From NCBI GenBank assembly GCA_947302715.1, contig CAMYVY010000002.1:1-64000 (forward strand): a stretch of DNA of 64,000 nucleotides, in the 5' to 3' direction. Origin of the DNA: an uncultured Clostridia bacterium (lineage in GTDB: Bacteria > Bacillota > Clostridia > Peptostreptococcales > Anaerovoracaceae). Of the stretch, positions 1 to 7,974 are shown piece by piece (the first letter of the stretch is position 1; each line of letters opens with the position of its first letter). Below the pieces are notes generated by a model. The model did not search any database. It saw nothing but the letters and a program-made list of their open reading frames with translations, and was not told where the DNA came from. A program made the translations under genes and the position numbers.

Positions 1-55
1 AGGCAGAGGTCTGCAAAACCTTTATTCCCCGGTTCAAATCCGGGTGTCGCCTCCA
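1..55 (+). tRNA. tRNA-Cys (GCA), 5' end cut by window edge
   Basis: The 3' part of a tRNA is visible. The anticodon arm has a CTGCAAA loop (anticodon GCA, cysteine). A T-arm with loop TTCAAAT between complementary CCCGG/CCGGG arms follows, then the acceptor strand and an encoded CCA ending at 55. The acceptor 5' strand and most of the D-arm lie left of the window. Confidence 0.9.
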
Positions 56-60
56 TTCGA

Positions 61-135
61 TGGGGTATCGCCAAGCGGTAAGGCAACGGATTCTGATTCC
101 GTCATTCGCAGGTTCGAATCCTGCTACCCTAGCCA
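61..135 (+). tRNA. tRNA-Gln (CTG)
   Basis: Complete cloverleaf. The acceptor TGGGGTA pairs with TACCCTA and the anticodon stem ACGGA with TCCGT, around the loop TTCTGAT (anticodon CTG, reads CAG). The T-loop is TTCGAAT, the discriminator is G and CCA is encoded. It lies 5 nt after tRNA-Cys, so the two are surely one transcript. Confidence 0.95.
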
Positions 136-140
136 ATAGC

Positions 141-175
141 AAGGACGGTTCTCAGTAAGAACCGTCCTTTGTCTT
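141..175 (+). terminator. Rho-independent terminator after the tRNA pair
   Basis: Twelve-bp perfect stem (AAGGACGGTTCT with its complement, 141-152 and 158-169) around CAGTA, followed by TTGTCTTTT. It ends the tRNA transcript. lgt starts only about 22 nt after the T tract, so either readthrough or a promoter inside the tRNA region must serve lgt. Confidence 0.8.
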
Positions 176-196
176 TTAGAAGGAGTTATTCTTAAC

Positions 197-979
197 ATGC
201 AAGCACCTAATCCAATTGCATTTACAATCCTTGGCTTCGACGTACGCTGGTACGGCATTTTAATTGGAATCGGATTCATGCTTGGTATACTTATAAGCTA
301 TAAGCGTGCGCCAAAGCTCGGAATAGAATCTGACCATGTCCTCGATTTTTGTATTTTTATGATTCCCCTCTCCATCATTGGAGCTAGGGCCTATTACGTA
401 ATCTTTGAATGGTCGAACTACGCCGGAGACATCAAAAAGATTCTTGATATCCGGTCAGGCGGTCTTGCTATTCATGGCGGACTTATAGTCGGAATCATTG
501 TGTGTATAGCGGTATGCAAATACCATAAAATTGAAGTTTTAAATATGCTTGACCTCATATTCCCTCAGGTCGCTCTGGGACAGGCAATAGGACGCTGGGG
601 AAATTTCTTTAATTCGGAAGCTCACGGCGGTCCAACCGATCTGCCCTGGGGAATCATTGTTGACGGGGAAAAAGTCCACCCCACTTTCCTATATGAATCG
701 ATATGGTGCTTTCTCCTCTTCTTTTTCTTGCTTTATATGACCAAGCGTAGAAAATTCACCGGACAGATTGCCCTTCTTTATGGGATGCTTTATTCTCTGG
801 AAAGATTCTTTGTGGAGGCTCTCAGAACTGATAGCCTCATGATCGGCCCCTTTAAGCAAGCTCAGGTTCTAAGCGGAACCCTAATAGTATTTTGCGCTTT
901 GGTATATATATATTTAAATAAAAAAGCTGTTAAAGATAATACTGATATCAACACTGACAAATCGGAGGAATCGAAATGA
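197..979 (+). CDS. lgt: Prolipoprotein diacylglyceryl transferase
   Basis: Moves the diacylglyceryl group of phosphatidylglycerol to the lipobox cysteine of prolipoproteins in the cytoplasmic membrane, the first step of lipoprotein maturation. The 260-residue protein has several hydrophobic segments, the HGG motif near residue 93 and the family signature GRWGNFFNSE near 132-141, followed by HGGPT. AGAAGGAGTT precedes the ATG. It overlaps ychF by 4 nt (ATGA), so the two are translationally coupled. A likely client in this window is the lipoprotein at 34504-35682. Confidence 0.97.
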   Translation: MQAPNPIAFTILGFDVRWYGILIGIGFMLGILISYKRAPKLGIESDHVLDFCIFMIPLSIIGARAYYVIFEWSNYAGDIKKILDIRSGGLAIHGGLIVGIIVCIAVCKYHKIEVLNMLDLIFPQVALGQAIGRWGNFFNSEAHGGPTDLPWGIIVDGEKVHPTFLYESIWCFLLFFFLLYMTKRRKFTGQIALLYGMLYSLERFFVEALRTDSLMIGPFKQAQVLSGTLIVFCALVYIYLNKKAVKDNTDINTDKSEESK

Positions 980-2070
980 AATTAGGAATTGTCGGACTTC
1001 CAAACGTAGGAAAAAGCACCTTGTTCAATGCTATAACCAAGGCAGGCGCAGAAGCTGCAAATTACCCCTTCTGCACGATTGAACCCAATATAGGTGTTGT
1101 CACCGTTCCTGATCCAAGGGTCGATACCCTTCACGAAGTATACAATTCAAGAAAAACAATACATACAACTATCGAATTCTGCGACATAGCCGGCCTCGTA
1201 AAGGGCGCCTCAAAAGGCGAAGGACTCGGCAACAAATTTCTTGGTCATATCCGAGAAGTTGCTGCCATAGTTCACGTTGTAAGAGGCTTCGAAAACGATA
1301 ATATAGTGCATGTCTCGGGAAGAATCGATCCACTGGATGACATTGACACGATTAATACGGAATTGATTCTTGCCGATATGGAGCATCTTGAAAAAAGAAT
1401 ATCAAAGACAACTAAAAACTTAAAGGGAGATAAAACTCTCGCAAAAGAACTCGATATACTTAATAGAATCAATGAACATTTAGGTGAAGGAAAGTCAGCA
1501 AGGGCGATGGACCTTACAGAAGAGGAAATCGAATTTGTAAAGACGCTGGAGCTCCTCTCCTTCAAACCTATCATTTATGTTGTAAATGTTTCCGAAAACG
1601 ACGCCAAGGACGACGGTTCCAACGAAATGGTGAACAAGGTACGTGAATTTGCCAAAACGGAAGGAGCTGAAGTTGTAGTAATCTGTGCTGAAATAGAGCA
1701 AGAAATTTCCGAACTTGAATCTGATGAAAAAGCGATGTTTTTAGAAGATATGGGAGTTTCCGAATCAGGTCTCGATAAGCTCGTTAAGGCTTCTTACAAA
1801 CTTCTAAATCTTATCTCCTTCCTTACAGCCGGAGAGGACGAGGTACGCGCATGGACAATCAAGGATGGCACCAAGGCACCTCAGGCAGCAGGAAAAATCC
1901 ACACTGACTTTGAGCGTGGATTTATTAGAGCAGAAACCATTTCCTATGATAAACTTATGGAATGCGACGGAAGCCTGGCTAAAGCCCGTGAAAAAGGCTT
2001 CATACGGTCGGAAGGAAAAGAATACGTCGTTAAAGACGGAGACGTTATGAACTTCCTCTTTAATGTATAA
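976..2070 (+). CDS. ychF: Redox-regulated ATPase/GTPase YchF (Obg family)
   Basis: A universally conserved P-loop protein of the Obg family (OLA1 in eukaryotes) that binds ribosomes and prefers ATP. The P-loop GLPNVGKST is at residues 7-15. The usual NKxD is replaced by NVSEND, which is normal for YchF. A central coiled coil is followed by a C-terminal TGS domain ending in DGDVMNFLFNV, typical for the family at 364 residues. The ribosome binding site CGGAGGA lies inside the end of lgt. The stop is 1 nt from the convergent regulator gene, with no terminator between. Confidence 0.97.
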   Translation: MKLGIVGLPNVGKSTLFNAITKAGAEAANYPFCTIEPNIGVVTVPDPRVDTLHEVYNSRKTIHTTIEFCDIAGLVKGASKGEGLGNKFLGHIREVAAIVHVVRGFENDNIVHVSGRIDPLDDIDTINTELILADMEHLEKRISKTTKNLKGDKTLAKELDILNRINEHLGEGKSARAMDLTEEEIEFVKTLELLSFKPIIYVVNVSENDAKDDGSNEMVNKVREFAKTEGAEVVVICAEIEQEISELESDEKAMFLEDMGVSESGLDKLVKASYKLLNLISFLTAGEDEVRAWTIKDGTKAPQAAGKIHTDFERGFIRAETISYDKLMECDGSLAKAREKGFIRSEGKEYVVKDGDVMNFLFNV

Positions 2071-2071
2071 T

Positions 2072-3226
2072 CTATTTGATTTGACTTGCCAGATATAGTT
2101 TTACTGCAATCGACAAATTCTCCAGGAATTTAAATTCGGAAATACTCGGATCTATGATTTCATGCAGTTTGTTCATTCTGTATCGGACCGTATTTCTGTG
2201 ACAAATTATATCCTCTGATATTTTGTCGTAATCACCATCGCAGCGTACATAGGAAATCGCTGTTTCAAGCTGTTCCCTATTCATCACTCCGATGTATTTA
2301 TTCATAAACTTAATGCTTTCAGGCTGATTTCTTCTGGGAAGAATAAGTTTATAGACTCCAATATCTTCATATGTCAATCGGCTTTTGCCTTCAATATTGG
2401 CAGTTAGATATGCACATGCACACTCTCTAAATGCTTCGTCAAGTTCGTCAAATGTCGAATGCTCATCGCTTGTAACCACTCTAAGCCTCTTTCCATTATC
2501 GATAGAATTTATGATATCGTTAAGCGTTGCATCTCTTTTATTCTTTTCGATAGAGTTCATAGTGATTATAACTACAATTCCATCTCTATACGGAACTACC
2601 GAAGGCATTATTTCGTACAAGCCATTTTTTTCGTTATAATTTCTGACTACCTTGATCGGATTAAAAGTCTTGTTGTCATCCTCTGCCCATATATATGAAA
2701 CAGTGCACTGCTTCAAGAACATGGGATTAATCGTCCTTGCCAGATTTTCGACATCATCCTTCGACATCATTCCCTCAAGCATGTATTTCACCTCTTTGTC
2801 CAAGGTAAAAGAAACATTGCTCTTGTTGATTGCCTGCATTATGTCAAAAATTACATTTTCGAGATAGACATCTTTTGGATCAAATGAAAGAAGCGGAAAT
2901 CCGATTTTATCACAATAATCCAATACATTTTTAGCGGGCCTTTTAATCATCTTCTCGTTGAAAGCCAGTCCAACGCAATTCATCTCATCAAGACTCTTGA
3001 TGATGTCAATTAATTTAAGCCGACTCAATGCCTCGTTTTCTCGCATACTGGCTATGACAAAACTACCTCGTCTAAAGCCATTTGCATATGGTATTAAATT
3101 ATTGTCGAGTTCAAAGTCAGCCAAACAAACAGAACTGACTTCATGATCAAAACCGGATTCACCAGCTAAAACATTAAACTTTTTTAGATACCGTAATTTA
3201 ACAAGACTACTAACTTCTATTGACAT
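2072..3226 (-). CDS. PucR/CdaR-type transcriptional regulator
   Basis: 384 residues. The N-terminal 120 or so resemble the PucR-like sensor region (GESGFDHEVSSVCLADFEL...). The C-terminus has the family helix-turn-helix, CHRNTVRYRMNKL near residues 341-353, just after the DYDKISED segment. Relatives act as activators of purine, sugar-acid or amino-acid catabolism, but no catabolic gene is adjacent, so the regulon is unknown. GAGGAG precedes the ATG. It is probably a single-gene transcript convergent with ychF. Confidence 0.85.
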   Translation of the reverse strand: MSIEVSSLVKLRYLKKFNVLAGESGFDHEVSSVCLADFELDNNLIPYANGFRRGSFVIASMRENEALSRLKLIDIIKSLDEMNCVGLAFNEKMIKRPAKNVLDYCDKIGFPLLSFDPKDVYLENVIFDIMQAINKSNVSFTLDKEVKYMLEGMMSKDDVENLARTINPMFLKQCTVSYIWAEDDNKTFNPIKVVRNYNEKNGLYEIMPSVVPYRDGIVVIITMNSIEKNKRDATLNDIINSIDNGKRLRVVTSDEHSTFDELDEAFRECACAYLTANIEGKSRLTYEDIGVYKLILPRRNQPESIKFMNKYIGVMNREQLETAISYVRCDGDYDKISEDIICHRNTVRYRMNKLHEIIDPSISEFKFLENLSIAVKLYLASQIK

Positions 3227-3305
3227 TATTACACACTCCTCTTATATATATTTAGTTTAACATAGCGGAGCGTGAATATCCACAGATTCATATAATCTTT
3301 ACAAA

Positions 3306-3719
3306 TCACATTATTGAGAGGTTTTTGGCTACCGCATAGAGAAATCTCTGTTTCCATACCTTCCATTCACTATCCTCAAATATATCAACTGCTGATTTCT
3401 GTACAATGTTATTAATAACAGTACCTCTGTATCTGGGAGGTATCTCTTTCATCGCCTTATGTATAGAGTCTATTCTTTCCTTGAGTATGGCGGTTTCCAT
3501 TGCTTGACTATCTACACTGCTGTGTTTTCTGTAGCGGTTGTAAACATGTACAGGTTCACTCACCATGCTTGTACTATTCTTTTGTCTTTGTCTCTCTCTA
3601 TTTAGCTCCTTTAACCTCGTCTCCATTCTCTCAAGGTCTCTTACCGCCCATATAGTTTGGTAATAAACTGCATGCGGCATGACATACTCTAGCAATCTGG
3701 TCTGTTGCCATTCTCTCAT
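3306..3719 (-). CDS. Small protein of unknown function, RinA/ArpU-like C-terminus
   Basis: 137 residues, not assigned to a characterised family. It starts MREWQQTRLLEYVMPHAVYY, has a basic Arg/Lys/Gln-rich helix (about 30-48), a Ser-rich linker, then a helical C-terminus with WKVWKQRFLYAVAKNL. That tail resembles the terminal helix of the sigma-region-4-like phage regulators RinA/ArpU (inference from pattern only). AAGGAGGATGTT precedes the ATG. A near-consensus promoter lies 55-80 nt upstream, so it is transcribed on its own. Confidence 0.7.
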   Translation of the reverse strand: MREWQQTRLLEYVMPHAVYYQTIWAVRDLERMETRLKELNRERQRQKNSTSMVSEPVHVYNRYRKHSSVDSQAMETAILKERIDSIHKAMKEIPPRYRGTVINNIVQKSAVDIFEDSEWKVWKQRFLYAVAKNLSIM

Positions 3720-3771
3720 AACATCCTCCTTGTTTAAAATATGATGTTATATACTCCCATGCCACATTAAA

Positions 3772-3800
3772 TTTTTACCACAATTTACATTAAATGTCAA
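3772..3800 (-). promoter_or_regulatory. Sigma-A promoter for the small orphan gene
   Basis: On the minus strand a perfect -35 TTGACA (3795-3800), a 17-nt spacer and -10 TAAAAA (3772-3777). It lies just past the stop of the MBL gene and reads into the gene at 3306-3719. Confidence 0.65.
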
Positions 3801-3808
3801 GCGCGGTA

Positions 3809-5515
3809 TCAATGGTGATACTTGGATGTTTCCCCCTCATGTTCAATCGGTGTGAATTCATTGTAGTGTTCCGTCACTGCCTCGCCCAAATTGAGTGTAG
3901 CTTTATCGAGTTCCTGCATGATATTTTTGATGTTGATCAGCTGTTCCTCAGTGATATTCTGTCCACCCATGGCAAGATTGGCATTATAGAGAATCTTCTC
4001 AAGATTGGTATGGATTGTTGAGAGTTTATTTCTAACATTCTGAACATCCTCGTACCAGACGCCTTCTTCCTTTGCTTCTCTATAATTGAGAATCTCCGCA
4101 GTCTCCATATCAAGCTCATATTCGGAATTGCCTCTTATTACTACAGGCATATATCCGAGTTTCTCATGGATAAGCTTTGCAAGGGCTTCTTTGCTTTCCT
4201 CTTCTCCGTGGACCAGGAACAACTGTTTTGGTGGATTCTTAAAATGCGCAATCCATGTGAATAATCCATTTTGATCCGCATGACCTGAGAAGCCCTCCAA
4301 GACATGTATCTCAGCATTTACGCTTATATCCTCTCCAAACAGAGTAACCGTTTTCTCACCGTCAATAATCGCTCTTCCCAGGGTTCCCTCTGCTTGGTAT
4401 CCAACAAAGACGATGCTGTTCTTCTTATCCCACAAATTGTGCTTTAGGTGGTGTCTTATTCTACCGGCTTCGCACATACCGCTTGCGGAAATAATAATCT
4501 TTGGAGAAGTGTCCATATTGAGACTTCTGGATTCATCGCTGCTCCTTGTAAATTCAAGGTTTATAAAATCAAGAGGATTGTCACCGCTCAGGATATATTC
4601 CTTGGTATCTTCATCGAATACTTGAGCATTCTTCTGGAAGATTTCCGTCGCATTGGTCGCCATTGGGCTATCTATATAAACCTTAACATTTCTGAGGTCT
4701 TCGTAGTATGGGCTCTTTTCATTGTACAATTTATTAAACTCATATATCAGTTCTTGAGTTCTACCTACCGCAAAAGATGGAATGATTACGTTTCCTCCTC
4801 TTTTTATTGTGTTTATAACTATATCCACCAAATCCTGGATGCTTCTGTCGTTATCCGGATGCAGTCTGCTTCCATATGTGGATTCCATTATTACATAATC
4901 AGCTTTCTTAATATAAGTCGGATCGTTTAGAATAGGTCTTTCATTTACTCCGATATCACCCGAGAAAACTATTTTGGATTCCTTTTCGTCCTCAGTAACC
5001 CATAGTTCAACAATTGCCGATCCGAGAATATGTCCCGCATCGTTAAATACAACCTTCATAACATCGTTAATTTTGAAAAGTTGATCGTATCTTACGGGCT
5101 CCACATATGCCAAACTATCAACAGCATCCTGGAAAGTATAAAGTGGTTCAACGGCTTCCTTGCCTGCTCTCTCACCCTTTCTGTTTTGCCACTCAGCCTC
5201 TTTTTCATGAATATAGCCGCTGTCTTTAAGCATAATATCCAGAAGGTCTGCAGTGGCATCGGTGCAATATATTTTTCCTCGGAATCCCCTCTTCACCAAA
5301 AGTGGAATTCTGCCACAGTGATCTATGTGCGCATGAGAGAGAACAACGCATTCTATTTCAGCAGGGTTAAACGGAAAGTCCTCATAATTCAGAGCTTCCT
5401 GGGCCTTTCCTCCCTGAAACTGACCACAATCCAAAAGGATTTGATGTTCCCCGCTTGTAATCAAATGACACGATCCTGTTACACCGCTTGATGCACCACA
5501 AAATTTAATTTTCAT
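3809..5515 (-). CDS. Beta-CASP metallo-beta-lactamase-fold RNA hydrolase
   Basis: 568 residues. An MBL core with the metal motif HAHIDH (residues 61-66), the beta-CASP insert and a C-terminal RMMBL motif with VHGE. Relatives (CPSF-73/YSH1 type) cleave RNA, and this is probably a soluble ribonuclease. The last 100 residues are an extra helical extension not seen in the core fold. The ATG at 5515 was chosen because GGAGG sits 5 nt before it; the longer frame starts at a GTG overlapping that site. It follows glpP by 17 nt. Confidence 0.88.
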   Translation of the reverse strand: MKIKFCGASSGVTGSCHLITSGEHQILLDCGQFQGGKAQEALNYEDFPFNPAEIECVVLSHAHIDHCGRIPLLVKRGFRGKIYCTDATADLLDIMLKDSGYIHEKEAEWQNRKGERAGKEAVEPLYTFQDAVDSLAYVEPVRYDQLFKINDVMKVVFNDAGHILGSAIVELWVTEDEKESKIVFSGDIGVNERPILNDPTYIKKADYVIMESTYGSRLHPDNDRSIQDLVDIVINTIKRGGNVIIPSFAVGRTQELIYEFNKLYNEKSPYYEDLRNVKVYIDSPMATNATEIFQKNAQVFDEDTKEYILSGDNPLDFINLEFTRSSDESRSLNMDTSPKIIISASGMCEAGRIRHHLKHNLWDKKNSIVFVGYQAEGTLGRAIIDGEKTVTLFGEDISVNAEIHVLEGFSGHADQNGLFTWIAHFKNPPKQLFLVHGEEESKEALAKLIHEKLGYMPVVIRGNSEYELDMETAEILNYREAKEEGVWYEDVQNVRNKLSTIHTNLEKILYNANLAMGGQNITEEQLINIKNIMQELDKATLNLGEAVTEHYNEFTPIEHEGETSKYHH

Positions 5516-5532
5516 AAATACCTCCACGCTAT

Positions 5533-6090
5533 CTATAAATTCAACGACCAGAGTGATTTTTCTCCTGTTGAAACTAAGTTGGCCCCCGCATCTAATGCCT
5601 CTCTAACTTCATCTTCAGTTTCAATTATACCGCCTGCAATTATCGGCATGTGTACAATCTGTGAAAACTCTCTAATCTTTTTTGTAACAATTCCTGGCAT
5701 TAGTTCAATTATATCCGGCTTTGAAATTCTGATGGATTCCACAGAAGTATTTAATGAATGCGAATCCACCAGGAAAAATCTCTGAACAGTGATAAGGTTT
5801 GCATCCTTGGCCAATCTCACTATGTTGGTCCTTGTGGTCAGGATGCCGTCCGCATTTTGTTTGGAAATGAAGTCAATTCCGGCCTTATCCTTTCCTACAC
5901 CTTCAGCAAAATCAAGGTGTATAAATACCTTTTTATTTGCCGCATGAATTTCTTCTATACTTCTTCCAATAGTCATAATATTGGAATGAAGCAAAAAAAC
6001 AACATCCACTCCGGATTTTATAGCAGTGCTAAAGTCCTCCTCTGTACGAATGGCTGCTGCAATTTTCTTATTAAACATATCCTCTACCAT
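5533..6090 (-). CDS. glpP: Glycerol-3-phosphate responsive antiterminator GlpP
   Basis: 185-residue TIM-barrel-like RNA-binding protein. In Bacillus, GlpP bound to glycerol-3-phosphate prevents termination in the leaders of glp genes. Family signatures are visible: VFLLHSNIMTIG, KKVFIHLDFAEGVGKD, DGILTTR, IELMPGIVTKKI and the C-terminal IIAGGIIETEDEV followed by GANLVSTGEKSLW. No glycerol uptake or oxidation gene is nearby, so it acts in trans. AGGAGG lies 9 nt before the ATG. Confidence 0.92.
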   Translation of the reverse strand: MVEDMFNKKIAAAIRTEEDFSTAIKSGVDVVFLLHSNIMTIGRSIEEIHAANKKVFIHLDFAEGVGKDKAGIDFISKQNADGILTTRTNIVRLAKDANLITVQRFFLVDSHSLNTSVESIRISKPDIIELMPGIVTKKIREFSQIVHMPIIAGGIIETEDEVREALDAGANLVSTGEKSLWSLNL

Positions 6091-6141
6091 TTCTCCATGC
6101 CTCCTACGGTATTATCGGAATATAAAATATTTGATTTTTGT

Positions 6142-6804
6142 TTATGAGAAAAGTCTCCTCTCTCTCGTTATACTAAGATGGATATATAAAAGAATTCCAA
6201 TTATAGCGATGCATAATACTGATGAAAAAATAATATATGTTTTTTCAAATGGAGTTCCAACCAAAAGTCTTAGAGTTGAATCCTTGTTTAGGGCAATTCC
6301 TATAAATCTATCATAAAATATTTTTCTTATACCGGCTCTTGATACGAGAACTTCATAGATGACAAGCTCAAGGGCCGAGGCAAGGGTTGCAATGATACCT
6401 ACAAGCCTGATTGTTTCTCTTTCTACCGTGTTTAGCAAATAAATGTATATGGCGATTCCACCACCAAAAAACAACACTCCCGAAAAGAGGGTCCAAAGCA
6501 TGATAGTCTTGGCTTTGCCCATTGCCATACTTTCATTTTCATCAAAAATAGGATCTCTGAATTCACCATTTTCCTCGTAGACCTGAAAATCATCTCTTCC
6601 GGGCGAATTGAAATAGGAGGAAAATTCTTTCGCAAATTCCGTCCCCGTAATCGAACTGCCAACCTTGTCAGCGGCTTGGCTGTCGTTAAAGTGGTAGTTG
6701 TATGTTTCCGGTATTCTCAAGACAATATTTCCACTTAAAAGAACAATGGAAATTGGAAGTATAATTATTAAACCTATATACCAAATAATATTTAACCGTT
6801 TCAT
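6142..6804 (-). CDS. DUF1461 family integral membrane protein
   Basis: 220 residues of unknown function. It resembles the clostridial DUF1461 membrane family: an N-terminal membrane segment (about 7-27), an extracytoplasmic stretch with LRIPETYNYHF, then three further hydrophobic segments (about 100-122, 132-152, 187-208). The C-terminus is basic (RERR). Its ATG overlaps the hpt stop by 4 nt, so it is coupled to hpt. Position in the operon does not reveal its role. Confidence 0.75.
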   Translation of the reverse strand: MKRLNIIWYIGLIIILPISIVLLSGNIVLRIPETYNYHFNDSQAADKVGSSITGTEFAKEFSSYFNSPGRDDFQVYEENGEFRDPIFDENESMAMGKAKTIMLWTLFSGVLFFGGGIAIYIYLLNTVERETIRLVGIIATLASALELVIYEVLVSRAGIRKIFYDRFIGIALNKDSTLRLLVGTPFEKTYIIFSSVLCIAIIGILLYIHLSITRERRLFS

Positions 6805-7343
6805 GGCTCCAAATAACTAATATACGGAAGATTTCTGTATTTTTGATCGTAGTCAAGTCCGTAGCCTATTATGAATAAATCTTCCACTTCAAATCCCACA
6901 TAATCGGGATTAATATCCGTAATTCTTCTGGCTGGCTTATCAAGGAGTGAACAAATCTTGACGCATTTGGCCTTTCTCTCTTTGAAGTACTCCATCAATC
7001 GCTTTAAGGTCACTCCACTATCCACTATATCCTCTACGATAAGTACATTCTTGTTTTCCAGGTCAAGTTCAACGTCCTTGCTAATCTTTACAATTCCGCT
7101 GGTTGTTGTGCTCTTTCCATAGCTCGATGCGACGACAAAGTCTATCTCCGTATCAAGATTGATATTCTTCATCAAATCAGCCATCCAAACAATTGCCCCT
7201 TTAAGCGTACCAATGAGGACGATTGGTTCGCCGGCAAAATCCGCGGTGATTTGTGCTCCTAATTCCTTTGCCCTTTCGACTATCTGACTCTCCGTAAAAA
7301 GAATCTTTCCAATAGTGTTTTCTTCCTTAACAACATCGCACAT
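6801..7343 (-). CDS. hpt: Hypoxanthine phosphoribosyltransferase
   Basis: Purine salvage: joins hypoxanthine or guanine to PRPP to give IMP or GMP in the cytosol. The 180-residue protein carries the PRPP-binding loop VEDIVDSGVTL (about 107-117), the flexible-loop region VVASSYG and the base-binding region DYVGFEVED...IGYGLDYDQKYRNLPYI. It is the usual length for the family and is embedded between engB and the DUF1461 gene. Confidence 0.96.
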   Translation of the reverse strand: MCDVVKEENTIGKILFTESQIVERAKELGAQITADFAGEPIVLIGTLKGAIVWMADLMKNINLDTEIDFVVASSYGKSTTTSGIVKISKDVELDLENKNVLIVEDIVDSGVTLKRLMEYFKERKAKCVKICSLLDKPARRITDINPDYVGFEVEDLFIIGYGLDYDQKYRNLPYISYLEP

Positions 7344-7388
7344 GTCTTAATTCCTCGCCTTTCAGATTATAAGCAAAACTAAAGCAGA

Positions 7389-7973
7389 TTATATGTCTTC
7401 TTCGAGTGCCAAAAGCAAATCGTCCCCACCTGTCCTTTTAAGCGAGGAAACGACTATCACCCTTTCCTCCGGTCCGAGGCCAAGACTCTTTCTTATCAAG
7501 GAAACATTTTTCTGTTTTTCGTTTCCTGATACTTTATCGCCCTTCGTAGCACATACCACCCCTGAAAGCCCGTAATACCTAAGATATTCATACATCTGAA
7601 CATCCTGTTTTGATGGTTCATGCCTGATATCCACCAATTGAACAACCCTTTTCAGATTCTCTCTGGCCTCAAAGAATTCCTCCATCATCTTTCCCCAATC
7701 CTTGGTGATTTCCTTTGAGACCTTGGCATATCCATATCCGGGCAAATCAACAAAGCGAAAACTCCCGTTGTTAATCTTGTAGAAGTTAATAGTTCTGGTT
7801 TTGCCCGGACTTCCACTTACTCTGGCAAGGTTCTTTCTGCCCGTGAGATAATTTAGAAGCGAGGATTTTCCGACGTTGGATCTTCCTACAAACGCTATCT
7901 CGGGTACATCCATGGGCGGATACTGATTTGGCTTTACAGCAATCGTTTCAAGTTCGGAATTAAGTATTTTCAT
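7389..7973 (-). CDS. engB: Ribosome biogenesis GTPase EngB (YsxC/YihA)
   Basis: GTPase needed for late assembly of the 50S subunit. With the start at 7973 it is 194 residues with G1 GRSNVGKSS (30-38), the KTRTINFY region, G3 DLPGYGYA and G4 TKGD, full length for the family. The start was chosen because the frame upstream overlaps lon and MKILNSELE matches the usual N-terminus. The ATG lies 1 nt after the lon stop, with an SD-like AAGAAGGA at the end of lon. The lon-engB order is common in Firmicutes. Confidence 0.95.
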   Translation of the reverse strand: MKILNSELETIAVKPNQYPPMDVPEIAFVGRSNVGKSSLLNYLTGRKNLARVSGSPGKTRTINFYKINNGSFRFVDLPGYGYAKVSKEITKDWGKMMEEFFEARENLKRVVQLVDIRHEPSKQDVQMYEYLRYYGLSGVVCATKGDKVSGNEKQKNVSLIRKSLGLGPEERVIVVSSLKRTGGDDLLLALEEDI

Positions 7974-7974
7974 G

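Noticed and set aside
4448..4930. 160-codon + strand frame
   Set aside because: Antisense to the MBL hydrolase; no SD or recognisable motifs.
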